DNA of 64,000 nt. It comes from Pegoplata infirma. Taxonomy: Eukaryota > Arthropoda > Insecta > Diptera > Anthomyiidae. Below, in pieces: positions 1 to 10,560 of this stretch (the stretch's first letter is position 1; the number at the start of each line of letters is the position of its first letter). The stretch spans positions 228,258,023 to 228,322,022 of the forward strand of contig OY992536.1 of assembly GCA_963921195.1 (NCBI GenBank), written 5' to 3'. The notes below the pieces were generated by a model. It worked only from the letters and a program-made list of their open reading frames with translations. It was not told where the DNA came from and did not search any database. A program made the translations under genes and the position numbers.

Positions 1-345
1 TTGAGACTTTTTCCATGATTTTGTTTTTTCTTTAAAAAATTTTTCTATTCAAAAATGTCTCAGAACCTGTGACTTTTTCTATTAGAAAAAAATATCTGAG
101 GTTCTAAGAATTTTTTTATAGAAAAATTCTTTGAAGCTGAGACTTTTTTTACAGGAAATTTGTCTCAGATGCTATGTCATTTTCTATTGGAAAAACTTCT
201 CGGAAGATGAGACTTTTTTTTATATAAAATTTTCTAAAGATCTAGGTATTTTTTAAGAAAAATGTCTCAGAAACTGGAAAAAAAGTATCAGAAAATATCT
301 CAATCTGTAACATTTTCAAAAAATGTTACATTTTCTAAGAAAAGG
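1..345. repeat. Degenerate relatives of the 35-bp CTCAGATTCTGAG repeat
   Basis: Irregularly spaced pieces such as 'tctcaga', 'ctgagac', 'ttttctat' and 'agaaaaa' recur through this stretch. They are recognisable as decayed versions of the 35-bp unit that forms the clean array at 14.7-15.6 kb. There is no constant period left and no coding potential. Confidence 0.55.
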
Positions 346-1995
346 ATAAATGAATGTCTACGAATCTAAAATAATTCCTCAAAAATATAAAAAAGAATTT
401 AAGTCAATTTTTTTTCTAATTTTAGGTACTTTCAATGAAAAAAAATTAACAGGTATATTCACAGCTATGACTGGTTATGAACAATTTTGTTTTATTTTTA
501 ATACTTCTCATTCCAGGTTTTCTGTAAACACAATCATAAAAGTATCAAAATTCAAAATTTATTTTTAATTTAAAGACCGTCTGTTTAGCAGGTCTTTAAT
601 TTTTTTAAATTTTCAAACAAAATTTTAGTTTTTTATGATTGTTTACAACAGCCATATGGACAAAATTGATATATGATTGAGTTATGACTATTTTCCATAA
701 GTCGGCCCAAAAATCTGATAATTTTTGGGTAGGAAGAAATTTTTTTTTTTTTTTTTTTTGGAATCTCAGAAATTTTTTGTAGAAAATATACATTGTAAAG
801 TGTATAATCCAATTTTAATTTTTTACTCATTAATTTTTCGTTTGCCTTGAATATCTAAACATTTTTAACTTATCGTTAGTAATTTAATATTGATGCAAAT
901 TCATTTTGCAATCATTTGAGTTGCCAAGCACATCTCAAAACAATATTGCTTCTTTATTTTCTAAAACTGCAAGAAGCTTCCGCTATAAAAACCACTGATT
1001 GACGTTAATTAAGATTACAAAATCTGTAACAATTTTAAAACGAAGCATGGAAATAAATTCTAATTTGAACGGGACCATTTTGTGAAACGTGCACTCAAGA
1101 ACAGCAGTGGATTTAAATTAAATAGAAAAATTATTGGGATTTTTAAAAATTCTATATCTTAAAACCCATTGTAGACTTTAAAAGATTAACGCTGCATTGA
1201 ATTATAAGTATTAAGATTTTTTCTCTCTAAATCTCGATGATTGTTAAACATATTTTGCTAAATACGACTACATATACTATGTATGTATTTATCAATTTAT
1301 TTATTGAATATAAATAAATACCAAAATATTAGCACACTATAATAAAAAAGTATTTTTATAAATTTTTTTATTGGACTTATTTTTTTCTGCATTCATTAAG
1401 AATACCTTGGAGAAAAAAAAATAAAAATATGGCGGGTATTCTTCTGGCCACTATTCGAAAATTGCGGGGTAAGTTACCGGTTTTCTAGGAAATTTTACTT
1501 TTATCAATAAAATTTATTTTCAAACGGAATATACATTTTTTTCGACCAGAAATAGAAGATGCTAGTGACGGCTCCTGTTAAAAGTTCAAAAACAAATTTT
1601 ATGCCACGTCCTTCCAAAGGTATAAAATGGATACACACCAATGCAAATTTAGAAACAATTAAAATTTAACTGATTTAAATGAATTTAAATAAAAATAAAA
1701 TTTAAATAAAAAAAAAAAAAATGCAAAGGCTTGTTAACATTTGTTGCCTGGAAAAAAGTGTCCCGATGTCACTTTCAAATTACTTACAAATCTCAGTGTA
1801 TTTGTAATAAATGATATTTATTTTTTGTTAACAAATAGACGTAAACAAATATTATCTATGTAGTATAAACTAAATGTACGACAACATGTTGTCGTTATAC
1901 ATATGGCTGTACATTAGGGGCATAACCAAATTTAGGGTGCCTAATGTTGTGCCATTTGAGATGCCCAATGTTTGCCATTTTGTGGGTATGCCCAC
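346..1995. other. AT-rich spacer, no gene seen
   Basis: Long A and T runs, no long open frame with coding-like composition and no recognisable repeat boundary. Near 1925-1985 an imprecise duplication of about 24 bp is visible (two 'gtgccta/gatgcccaatgtt...gccattt' blocks). The only open frames are under 80 codons and low in complexity. Confidence 0.6.
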
Positions 1996-2290
1996 TAGAG
2001 TTGTCAATTATTCGCCTAACAATTTTGTTGGAATAATTCAAATAATTGTTTTTGTTCGTTCGATCAAACGGTTAAATCTTAAAAATTATTCGTTTAATCG
2101 ATGAGAATAACGAATAAAAAAGTGGTTATTGAAAAATATTTTTATTAACAACAAAATAAACAATTCATACAAAAAACTTAAATATACAATATTTAATATT
2201 TTATTAACAAAAATTAGTGAAAAACTTATAAATGAAATAACATAATTTAATTTTTATGTAAAAACTGCATAACAAACTTAAAACTTGAAT
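1996..2290 (-). mobile_element. hAT element end, partial copy (same family as 60748-62009)
   Basis: Starts with TAGAGTTGTCAATTATTCG and continues through 'ataattcaaataattgttttt', 'cgttcgatcaaacg' and 'gagaataacgaataaaaaa'. This follows the reverse complement of the right end of the complete element at 60748-62009 for roughly 200 bp, then decays. Only one terminus is present, so this is a truncated, inverted copy. Confidence 0.75.
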
Positions 2291-2496
2291 AATTTTAAGT
2301 TGTTGGGAGTCGGCGTGGGACGTTGGTGGACATCTTTCCTCTCTTCCTAAATGTTTACAAATTAATTTTTACAATATTTACGTATAAAAAAATAATTTTA
2401 TCATTATTTTGTATTATTTTTTATAACCACGCCATTAAAAAGGTACTGGACAACAAAAAAAAAAAAAAAAAATAGAAAATTGTGTTTTTCTGGTGG

Positions 2497-2678
2497 TGTT
2501 TTAGTTCTTTAAGGGTGAACATTTTTCCCCTCGTCTGATTTCGCCTCCGAATTTAACCAGCCTTTGACCATAAGACGTAATCGTGCCAAACTGCTGGAGT
2601 ATAGCTCTTTTATTTTGGACTGCATCGTGCTCTCTCTCATCGTGCTAATCGATGTTTAAAAATCGATTACTGATCAAA
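2497..2678 (+). repeat. mini-me/DINE-like repeat, left piece split by insertion
   Basis: Diverged copy of the segment also seen at 9470-9680: 'ttagttctttaagggtgaac', a pyrimidine tract, 'cgtgccaaactgctggagtatagctcttttattttggactgcatcgtg' in shortened form, then 'actgatcaa'. It resumes at 3764 after the 2679-3763 insertion with 'actgatcaagaatgtatacttt', the weakly preserved 'tatatactttat' core. Confidence 0.65.
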
Positions 2679-3109
2679 AGGGCAAGTACTTTCATGAAAA
2701 TGCATGTTTTTACTCGGCACTCTAAATATGACATAAATAAAATATCTATCTATCCGAATTAATAAATTTGCAATAAAATGACATCGATTTGCAGTTGCAT
2801 TTTTTTGCATATTTTGGTATAAATGCATATTTTTGCATATTTTCATATAAATTGCTGTTTTTTTTTTTTCATTTTCCCACCATTTTTTCAAAAAATCATT
2901 TTAAAAAAACTTACCATAATCCAAAAACGATACATTTTTTGTAAAAATATTATTTTCTTATAGAAGTGATATTCTGAGACAGTTTTTATAGAAATTTGTC
3001 TCTGAAAATAAAATTTTTAGATTCTTAAAAAAAAGTTTTAAATTTAACAATTTCTTACAGGAAAATTGACTCAGAAATGTCTAAAAATTGACTTAGAAAT
3101 GCCATTCTC

Positions 3110-3176
3110 CAGGTCAGGTTGGTATTGAGTTTTAGCGAAATTGGCTAAGTAGTTAAGAAGTTATGAACTAAACCGT
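3110..3176 (-). repeat. mini-me/DINE-like fragment
   Basis: 'ccaggtcaggttggtattg' followed by 'gttatgaacta' matches the block 'cggtcaggttggtattgcaa...gttcaaaagttatgagcaaa' of the 13661-14649 copy, in the same orientation. It is a short diverged piece inside the 2679-3763 element. Confidence 0.5.
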
Positions 3177-3178
3177 GA

Positions 3179-3255
3179 TATTAGGTTAGGTTGTAAGTGG
3201 CTGCTGACGTTTTACGTCAACACACGTAGACTCTGATGTCCATTGTGATACAAAG
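3179..3255 (-). mobile_element. LOA/Bilbo-type LINE 3'-end fragment
   Basis: Begins with TTAGGTTAGG, followed by a sequence ending 'gatgtccattgtgataca'. The LOA-type element at 40030 has the same layout: (TTAGG)n, then 'cctcgcatagaccg...tggtccatagcgataccac'. The similarity to the 3' ends of dipteran LOA/Bilbo LINEs is from memory. Read on the minus strand this would be the last part of the 3' UTR plus a CCTAA-repeat tail. It includes a small TGACGT/ACGTCA hairpin. Confidence 0.5.
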
Positions 3256-3763
3256 ATTGGTTTTATCCAGAATTCACATGTTAGGCAAAACGTTTAAAAC
3301 ATTTTAAAAGAGATTGGTAGCCAAAAAAATATATTTTACAAAGTATTTTTGTGACTCAAATAGTTTTTAAACTCAATAGTTTTTAAACTCAAAAAATATT
3401 TCTGGTATAAATTTTATTCCAGAAATATTTTTTGACTCAAAGAAAAAACTTTCTTAAGAAAATTTTTTCAATTAATATTTTTTATAACAAAATGAGTCAA
3501 TAAAAAAATATTTTCTAATTAAAAGCTGTGTCCACTCAAAAAAAAAAAAAAAAAATTGTTTAATATTGACGAGAACATTAAAGTATTTGAAAAAACTATT
3601 TTTTGTTAACAAAGCTAATTTTTAGTAAAAGCAATTCATTTTTGATACGTATTTTTTAATTTTAAGTGCACATTTATTGAATTTTAAGTGCATATTTTTG
3701 ATTTTTAGAAGCATATTATAGGCACATATTTTCGATTTTTAGATGCACGAAAGTACTTGCCCT

Positions 3764-4057
3764 ACTGATCAAGAATGTATACTTTGAAAAACTTTTTTTT
3801 TAGATTTTCCCAATTTGTTTACAGTTTTTAGTACCCTTCGAAAACTCCTTCGTGGTAAATTTTCAGATTTTTTTGATGACCCGTTCAAAAGATATCGAAT
3901 TTTTAAAAATTGGTAGTTTGTTCCTTTACTCAAACTTCTTTTAATCATAACTTCTTCAATAATGGTCCAAATTTCAAATTTTTTTTTTCAAAATTTTTGT
4001 TTTTTTTAAAAAAAAAATCCCAAAAGATTCTTAAAAACGCTTTAGTATGCGATTTTT
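3764..4057. other. Tail of split mini-me piece, then AT-rich spacer
   Basis: The first about 25 bases continue the repeat interrupted at 2678. The rest is poly-T/poly-A-rich spacer with no gene seen, ending at the target duplication of the I-type LINE. Confidence 0.55.
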
Positions 4058-4067
4058 AAATTTTTAA

Positions 4068-7000
4068 CCCACACACTTCTCTACACACAACACATTTACA
4101 CATATTGATGTATCCTTGTGCTCATCACAGATCGCACCTTTCTGTTCATGGAATACCCTTAATGACCTACATGGTAGCGACCATTACCCTATTTTAATAA
4201 ATATAGAAAAAAACGTTAACACTTCTACAACAAAACGAAAACCAAAATATAAAACCGAAGCTGCCAACTGGATACTATATCAAAAACAATGCGATGATAA
4301 TCTATCTAAAATTAAAACATCTACTAACGTTAACCAACAAGCTGCATCAATTACAAAATGTATAAGGTCAGCAGCAAATTTAAGCATTCCTGAAACAAGG
4401 AGTGTGTCATACAGAACCAATTGTGTGTGGTGGAACAATAATCTGGAACTTTTAAGGAAGCAAAAACAAAATTTTTGGCACAATTTTAAGAGAACAAGAT
4501 CCGATACAAACCTGGTTTTATACAAAAAACACAATGCTATGTTTAGAAGGGCCGTCAAAGTAAGTAAAGCTACATGTATGCAAAAATTTACGTCTAACAT
4601 TAACCCTGCCTCCTCATCAAAACGTATATGGAATGATATAAAACTTCTAACTGGTGGGAAATGTTCTACAACAATTAAATACCTTAAATCTGAATCGAAT
4701 ATGCTGTCATCTTCAGTTGATATCGCCAATTGCCTAGCTAAATACTGGTCTAATTTATCAGACGATACAAATTTTTCTCCCAGTTTCCAGCAAAATAAAT
4801 CGAACACCATAGATCAGATCTACAATCCGCGATCCTATAATACTCATGCCAAAAAAGTTGAAACTCCTATAACTATGATAGAACTTGAAGACGCTTTACA
4901 TTCAGCTAAGGGCAAAACTCCAGGGGACGATCGTATATCGTATCCGATGCTTAAAAATCTTCCATTATCTACAAAACAACACATTCTTAATATTTACAAC
5001 AACATTTTTTCATCCAACGTTTATCCCCAAGCTTGGAAAATAGCAACTATTGTTCCGATCCCTAAACCAAATAAAGATCATTCTTCCGTCTCCGGATACA
5101 GACCAATATCCCTACTACCGTGTATCAGCAAAACACTCGAAAAAATTATCTCGAGAAGACTAATGTGGTTTTTAAAAGCTAATAACTTCATTTCTACAAA
5201 TCAAGTAGCTTTTATGAAAAAGCAAGGCACCGACGACGTCCTTATATACCTTCAGCACTTCTTTTCAAGAGCGTTATCGAGCAAAAACCACATAAACATT
5301 TTATCTACCGATTTTGAAAGAGCCTTTGACCGGATTGGAATTCATATAATTCTTCAACAACTTACGGAATGGAAAATTGGTAAAAAAATTTATGCAATCA
5401 TTAAAAGCTTCCTTAGCAACCGCAAATTCAAAGTAAGAGTTAACTTCCAACAATCCAAAACGTTCCCTCTGTGTAATGGTATCCCGCAAGGATCACCATT
5501 ATCCGTGGTTCTATTTATTATCGCCTTTAATCAGTTTAGCAAAATCATTTCCTCACATAAGCACATCGAACATGCTATTTACGCTGATGACGCCGTAATA
5601 TTTACAAAAATAAAAGATAACAACAAGGTCAAAGAAATTTTCTCAAAAATTATTGAAGATATTGAAAATTGGAGCTTGATATCAGGTGCCAAACTTTCTA
5701 TAGAAAAATGCAGTCTACTACACATTTGCAATAAGAAAAACTGTAACACTTTTGACGTTGAATATAAAAACATAAAAATAAAACAAGTAAATCATCTTCG
5801 TATTCTGGGTGTTATTTTTGACAAAAGTTTCACTTTCAGAGAACATTGCTTACAGCTCAGGAAAAATTTAAACTCACGACTAAACATTATAAAATATCTT
5901 ACATCCAAAAACTTCAGAATACATATTACGACAATGGTTAACATAACACGCTCAATTGTGCTCTCAAAAATCGATTACGCTCTTCCAATCTACGGTTGGT
6001 GCGCAGCCACTCACATCAAATTAATCAAAGGACCATACCATGCTGCAATTCGTCGTAGTATAGGAGCCTTCCGCACAAGCCCAATCACAAATATATTAGC
6101 TGAAGCTGGATTACCCTCAATTGAGGACCGAACATCACTTTTAACACACAAGCTTATACCAAAACTCTTCATCTGTCGCAATAAATTATTATTTGAAGAA
6201 GTGTCAAAAGCGATTAAACACAAACGAGTACCAAGGCTCGAGTCCGTAATAAGTAGGTGCATAACCTTATCGCGTAAACTAAATATACAAATTAGTCCCA
6301 TTCATTTTAAACAAACATCGGAACCACCCTGGTCCCTCGAAAATTCGTCATTTGTCGTGAGTATGATTGATTTTCCAAAATCCACTACTCCGCCTACAGT
6401 CTATAAACAAACATTTTATAACATATCTGATGAATTTATAAAAGACAATTGGAAGCTCTTATTTACTGACGGCTCCAAATCACATGACTCCACAACTTTT
6501 GCAATAGTTCAACAAGATGGTCAGCTTATCAACTCCGGTTACATTAATAGCTACTGTTCAAACTTTACCGCTGAAGCTTTGGCGATATTTACCGCTGCGG
6601 AATTTGCTACTCAAAACCAAGCAAAATACGTCATATGTACAGATAGTCTTTCTTCTGTCTACGCCACACAAAATTCATTATACGACTCTCCATTAATAAA
6701 TGAGATCAGAAATATTCTCATCAAACACTCAAATAGAATTAAACTAATGTGGGTTCCATCGCACGTTGGTATTCCCGGCAACGAGCACGCCGACTCAGCT
6801 GCTACAGAAGCTAAATGCAGACCTCTACTAAAATTCACAACTTGGGAAAACCTTGATATAGTAAACGTTATATTCTCCCATTTTAAGACCATATATGATC
6901 AAAAATGGGCAAACTATCAACACGCATACAAAAATTTTAATTCTGTTGGGAAAAAAACTATTTATCCTCTAACCTGTTCCAGAAATGAAACTACAACTGT

Positions 7001-7256
7001 TGTACGACTCAGGATCGGACACTGCAAATTCTCCCACAAACACCTATTGGAAAAAAAACCTGCCCCCCGATGTACTACCTGCAATACACAACTTAATGTG
7101 ACTCACATCCTAGATGAGTGCTCAAAATACAACACGTCCCGAATCAACATCTTTGGATCAAATGTTCCTACTGACTTACTCAAAAATATCTGTGATACAA
7201 ATATAAAATCAATATATAAATTCATATTAGAAAATAGTTTACTAAATCTTATCTAA
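4068..7256 (+). CDS. LINE ORF2: endonuclease C-terminus, reverse transcriptase, RNase H, zinc knuckle
   Basis: This is the enzymatic polyprotein of an I-type retrotransposon, which nicks the target and copies its RNA into DNA in the nucleus. The frame is open from 4068, just after the TSD, with no ATG because the 5' part of the element is missing. The first residues belong to the AP-like endonuclease (IDVSLCSS, then SDHYPI). Counting from the TTG at 4116 as residue 1, SDHYPI is at 21-26. The reverse transcriptase spans about 265-560, with SGYRPISLL, NGIPQGSPLS and the catalytic YADD at 489-492. RNase H follows with acidic residues D785 (TDGS), E820, D843 and D893, a complete set. A zinc knuckle C986-x2-C989-x7-H997-x4-C1002 lies near the end. 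About 1062 codons without a stop or frameshift indicate a young insertion. ORF1 and most of the endonuclease are absent, so this copy cannot be autonomous. Confidence 0.93.
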   Translation, partial: PTHFSTHNTFTHIDVSLCSSQIAPFCSWNTLNDLHGSDHYPILINIEKNVNTSTTKRKPKYKTEAANWILYQKQCDDNLSKIKTSTNVNQQAASITKCIRSAANLSIPETRSVSYRTNCVWWNNNLELLRKQKQNFWHNFKRTRSDTNLVLYKKHNAMFRRAVKVSKATCMQKFTSNINPASSSKRIWNDIKLLTGGKCSTTIKYLKSESNMLSSSVDIANCLAKYWSNLSDDTNFSPSFQQNKSNTIDQIYNPRSYNTHAKKVETPITMIELEDALHSAKGKTPGDDRISYPMLKNLPLSTKQHILNIYNNIFSSNVYPQAWKIATIVPIPKPNKDHSSVSGYRPISLLPCISKTLEKIISRRLMWFLKANNFISTNQVAFMKKQGTDDVLIYLQHFFSRALSSKNHINILSTDFERAFDRIGIHIILQQLTEWKIGKKIYAIIKSFLSNRKFKVRVNFQQSKTFPLCNGIPQGSPLSVVLFIIAFNQFSKIISSHKHIEHAIYADDAVIFTKIKDNNKVKEIFSKIIEDIENWSLISGAKLSIEKCSLLHICNKKNCNTFDVEYKNIKIKQVNHLRILGVIFDKSFTFREHCLQLRKNLNSRLNIIKYLTSKNFRIHITTMVNITRSIVLSKIDYALPIYGWCAATHIKLIKGPYHAAIRRSIGAFRTSPITNILAEAGLPSIEDRTSLLTHKLIPKLFICRNKLLFEEVSKAIKHKRVPRLESVISRCITLSRKLNIQISPIHFKQTSEPPWSLENSSFVVSMIDFPKSTTPPTVYKQTFYNISDEFIKDNWKLLFTDGSKSHDSTTFAIVQQDGQLINSGYINSYCSNFTAEALAIFTAAEFATQNQAKYVICTDSLSSVYATQNSLYDSPLINEIRNILIKHSNRIKLMWVPSHVGIPGNEHADSAATEAKCRPLLKFTTWENLDIVNVIFSHFKTIYDQKWANYQHAYKNFNSVGKKTIYPLTCSRNETTTVVRLRIGHCKFSHKHLLEKKPAPRCTTCNTQLNVTHILDECSKYNTSRINIFGSNVPTDLLKNICDTNIKSIYKFILENSLLNLI

Positions 7257-7377
7257 ATTCATTTTTTTAAATCTCGGAGTCGAAAGCCTATGTAGCTAGT
7301 ACTCCATTTTTCCCAAATTAGTTACAAAAATTGTATTTATGTAATTAATTATAAATAAATAAAAAAAATAAAAAAAT
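4068..7377 (+). mobile_element. I-type LINE (non-LTR retrotransposon), 5'-truncated
   Basis: The insertion is bounded by an 11-bp direct repeat TAAATTTTTAA at 4057-4067 and 7377-7387, with the last T shared with the tail. That length is normal for LINE target duplications, although this one is low in complexity. At the left border the endonuclease reading frame opens immediately after the repeat, as expected for a 5' truncation during target-primed reverse transcription. The 3' UTR is about 120 bp with a GGAGT...ACTCC hairpin near 7276-7305, and the element ends in an A-rich TAAA-repeat tail. I-clade elements typically end in TAA-type repeats and encode RNase H, as this one does. Confidence 0.85.
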
Positions 7378-7387
7378 AAATTTTTAA

Positions 7388-8916
7388 AATTTAAATCTCA
7401 TTTTTGAAAATGTTTGTACTCTTCGATTTCTTTTTTAATTTTTTTGTGTAAAACTTCCATCAATTCTAAAAATTTTTTGCCCAGGAAGATCGTGGGATAA
7501 CGATTACATATTACAATTTTTAAAATTTTTTGAAAAAATTTTATTGTAATTTTCCAATCTTAAAATCATTTCTAGTGCTCCAATGGTGCGTCATAGAGGG
7601 GTTCTTTATAAGACCGACCCCCATTAGTTTTTGCGTCTTAACATTTCTTTGGAACAAACTGATAGGAATTTATGAAATATAATTGGAAATTTATCTTATT
7701 ATTTTATTATCATCATTCAAAATATGTTAAAGGTGTTATGCACCATTATTGCGCCAATAATTGCGCAATAATGGTGCAGTCATCTCTTTGTCTAAAACTC
7801 ATGGTTTTTTATTCAAAAAGTGTTGAATATATTAAAAAGGAAAGCAAGTGTAAATTTTTATCGAAAATTAAATTATATTATAAGTTTTATATACGAAATC
7901 TCAAGAAAAATTTTAATTTGTTTCCCCTTACTTTTACTGCATCCTCAAGAGCGCTCTTTGGATGCGCTTCGGTATGCTATAAAAAGATGCTGTGTCGCCA
8001 AAACCTCGATTTATTTTTGCTGGGATCGTACAGTAAAATTAGATTGACCAAAAAGTATTTTTTATTTTTTTTGTTGTTGGAATTTCTTTTATATAGAATA
8101 TCATAAAATAATTAATTTTTTACATGATCAGCAATACAAGATCTTCTAGGGGCATTTGGAAACATCAACCAATCCCTTAAAGGTATTATAAAAGTGATAA
8201 ACGTCCTATCAGAGAGATATAAATCATCCACACCAATCAAAATATAAAAAAACTTAAAATTTAAGAGTTTTCCTGTAGTCTTAGCTTTTTGGGCTATCTA
8301 CAACTATAATTTGTTTTACTAGAAAATGAGATTGATACCTGGGTTAAACGCTAAAGTGATTTTCGGGAAACTTTTTTTGATTTTTGAAAAAAGTAAAAAA
8401 AAAAAGTTGTACCTCTATTGTACATGCATGCAGAGAAACCAAACTAAACTATTGAAAAACATTTGTTAAATTGTCATTTATAGAAATATAAAAAATTTCA
8501 CTATAAATAAATTTTGTTCATGATGCATAAAAAAAAGAATGATTGATAATAATTTTTTAAACCACAACAAAATAAAATATTTGAAATGTATATAAAATAG
8601 AGTTCTTATTGGAATATTGATTAATGTAGCTCACAATTAGAGAAATATTTTTTTTTTTATAAATTTAGCCCATGACTTACTAGGTTGTTTTTTGAAATAT
8701 TAAAAAGAGCTGAAAACATTCGTTGTAGTATTGTAGCAGGGTGTGATATTATAAGGGATACACAAACATGAATTAATTTAAACAAACTACCTCAACAATT
8801 TTGAGACAAAATTAACTGACTTATATGTTTATTGGGTCAAAGGTGCGTATGAGTAACAAAAACTTAATATCGGTAATAACATTCATACGCCTGGGTGTAC
8901 AAATAAAAATTGTGCT
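7388..8916. other. AT-rich spacer, no gene seen
   Basis: Mostly A/T runs. A 144-codon open frame at 7672-8106 has low-complexity F/K/L/S-rich content and runs through a perfect hairpin, so I do not treat it as a gene. No TE boundary was recognised apart from the flanking LINE and hAT element. Confidence 0.55.
7739..7778. repeat. Perfect 16-bp inverted repeat, 8-nt loop
   Basis: TGCACCATTATTGCGC (7739-7754), loop caataatt, then GCGCAATAATGGTGCA (7763-7778). The stem has no mismatch, while the surrounding DNA is not symmetric. Confidence 0.9.
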
Positions 8917-8924
8917 ACTAAAAC

Positions 8925-10008
8925 TAGACTTGTGCTTCATCGTTCAATTGAGTGAGCGCTCATTCTCGTTCATTTCAGATAAAAGACCTAGTTCGTTCAT
9001 CTAGTTCAATCGCTCTTTTGGCATTTTCGTTCAACAGTTCGTGAACGAATCATTTTGATCATGTCTGTTGGTCGTTCATCTAGTTCATTTAGTTCAAATT
9101 GGTCAATTTTGGTTTTCGTTCAACAGTTCGTGATCATATCATTTCGATCATGTCTGTTGTTTTGGCTTTCGTTCAAAAAATACAAAAATGTTGAATAAAA
9201 ACATTAATAAAAAAAACAAAAATAAATATAAACAAGTGAGAGTGTTAAATTCGGCTGTGCCGAATCTTTAATACCCTCCAACACTTAAAAAAAAAAAAAA
9301 AAAAAAAAGGGCGTCTTTTTTTTTTTTTTTTTTTGGGGGGGGGGGGGGGGGGTAAAGTCGGTTGGAGACAACATTCCTGGATCCAACTGCAACTTCTTTT
9401 GACATAACAATGTTTCGTTTGCTAAGCAAAAGTACAAAAAACTAATAAAAAATGGCTTTTTTTAGAGTTTTTTTAGTTCTTAAGAGGGGAACTTTTTTCC
9501 CCCTGAACCGATTTTGCCCATGTTCGAACTTAACCAGCCCAATACTATAAGACATATTCGTGCCAAATTGCAGGAGTCTAGCTCTTTTACTTTGGACTGT
9601 ATCGTGTCTTCCACAGACGGACGGACGGACGGACGGACGGACGGACATCGCTAGAATGTCTTAGAATGGATCACTGATCAATAATATATATACTTTATGG
9701 GGTCCTAGACCGATATTTCGATGCGTTACACACGGAATGACAAAGTGAGTATACCCCCATACTGTGGTTGGAGGGTATAAAAATTTTGTATTAAAAACAT
9801 GAGAAAGCGTGCCAAAAGAGGAGAAAAAACTAACGCCTAATGACAAAATTAACAAAAAAAAATTGAACGACCGAACTGAAAGATCAAAATGAAGCAATAC
9901 CAATTGAGCTGAATGAACGAAAAGAGCTGAAATGAACGAACTAGATAAACCGCTCATTTAAGTGAATAGTTCAATTGAACTAGTTCGTTCGTGAACGACA
10001 CAACTCTA
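8925..10008. mobile_element. Non-autonomous hAT element with perfect 8-bp TSD
   Basis: The termini TAGACTTGTGC... and ...CACAACTCTA are inverted with one mismatch in the first 10 bases. The flanking 8-bp repeat ACTAAAAC is exact (8917-8924 and 10009-10016). An 8-bp TSD plus a YAGAG-like terminus is the hAT signature. Both arms are full of 'gttcgttc', 'cgtgaacg' and 'ttcaattga' motifs in inverted arrangement. No transposase is visible, and the centre is occupied by a mini-me element (9231-9782). Confidence 0.85.
9231..9782 (+). mobile_element. mini-me/DINE-like element, 'cggctgtgccgaa' subfamily
   Basis: It runs from 'aacaagtgagagtgttaaattcg' through the small hairpin TTCGGCTGTGCCGAA and 'taccctccaac', to 'gtggttggagggtataaaa'. 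Internally it has a tract of GGAC tetramers (about 9614-9646) before 'catcgctaga', then the core 'tatatactttatggggtcc'. A T run followed by 18 consecutive G residues lies at 9335-9352. A (GTCY)n proto-microsatellite and a TA-rich core are the recalled hallmarks of mini-me/DINE-1 elements, which are thought to be Helentron-mobilised; the class is therefore inference. Peptides rich in 'SVRPSVRPSV' read from the tetramer tract are artefacts. It is inserted inside the hAT element. Confidence 0.7.
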
Positions 10009-10015
10009 ACTAAAA

Positions 10016-10034
10016 CCTAGTGTGCCACACTAGG
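10016..10034. repeat. Perfect 19-bp palindrome
   Basis: CCTAGTGTG-C-CACACTAGG directly abuts the right TSD of the hAT element. It is too short to assign a function. Confidence 0.8.
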
Positions 10035-10195
10035 GCGGCACATTAGACTGAAATTTTTTGTATGACAAAAAAGTTTTTCTTCTGCTTTTGAACGTTCGGA
10101 TAAATTTATATTCTTCGAGGCCTAAAACTTATATGGTGGTAAACATGTAAGGTTACTCGGATTAAAATTTTGGATCAAAATTTTGGATTTTTGAA

Positions 10196-10560
10196 AATAA
10201 AAAAAAAACAGGTAAAAAGTTAAATTCGGCCTTGCCTTATGTATAGATACCCTCCACAATCAAAAAAAGGTTTTTTGCAAAAACAAATTCTTTTGAAAAA
10301 AAAAATTCGCGGAAAAAAATTTTGGCGAAAAAAAAAATTCCGCAATTTTTTTTTTGTTTAAAATAGGTTTGTTCTTGTAAAAATACCGCTCTTTGTCCAA
10401 TTCTGTTTACATATGCCAACCAGCAGCCAATTTAAAGCATTTTGTATTTTTAGGTTATGTAGAATGTACTAAAATTCTCTAGGTGTTCTTACATTTTCGT
10501 TCATAACTTCTGAACCGCTGAACCGATTTTGCTCAAATGCAATTAGGACAACAACAAGTA
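10196..10560 (+). repeat. Degenerate mini-me/DINE-like fragment
   Basis: 'gttaaattcggccttgcc', then 'gataccctccacaatc', then 'cgttcataacttctgaaccgctgaaccg' match the head and mid-section of the mini-me-like units. The GTCY tract and the right end are missing. A sister fragment with the same content lies at about 53995-54265. Confidence 0.5.

Larger units (their letters stand above)
2679..3763. mobile_element. TIR element with AGGGCAAGTACTTTC ends and 9-10-bp TSD
   Basis: The left terminus AGGGCAAGTACTTTCATG is mirrored by CGAAAGTACTTGCCCT at the right. The flanks are ACTGATCAAA at 2669-2678 and ACTGATCAAG at 3764-3773, a 10-bp duplication with one mismatch (9 bp exact). The ends are rich in 'tgcatattttt' motifs. 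A TSD of this length fits Mutator-like elements better than Tc1/mariner or hAT, but no transposase is visible, so the superfamily is inference. It is inserted in a mini-me-like repeat and contains older fragments (3110-3255). A related right end lies at 45720-45826. Confidence 0.7.

Noticed and set aside
350..568. 72-codon frame near the left edge
   Set aside because: Phe/Lys/Ile-rich, no domain, AT-rich flanks; no sign of splice sites or conservation that can be judged from the sequence alone.
4280..4810. 176-codon open frame on the minus strand
   Set aside because: Entirely antisense to the LINE ORF2, which has clear catalytic motifs on the plus strand.
7672..8106. 144-codon open frame as a gene
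   Set aside because: Low-complexity F/K/L/S-rich translation, no domain, runs across a perfect 16-bp hairpin, and an overlapping frame is equally open. Explained by AT-rich chance.
9442..9957. Open frames with SVRPSVRPSV-type peptides
   Set aside because: Direct translation of the GTCC tetramer tract and core of a mini-me element. The same peptide appears in several copies without any domain.
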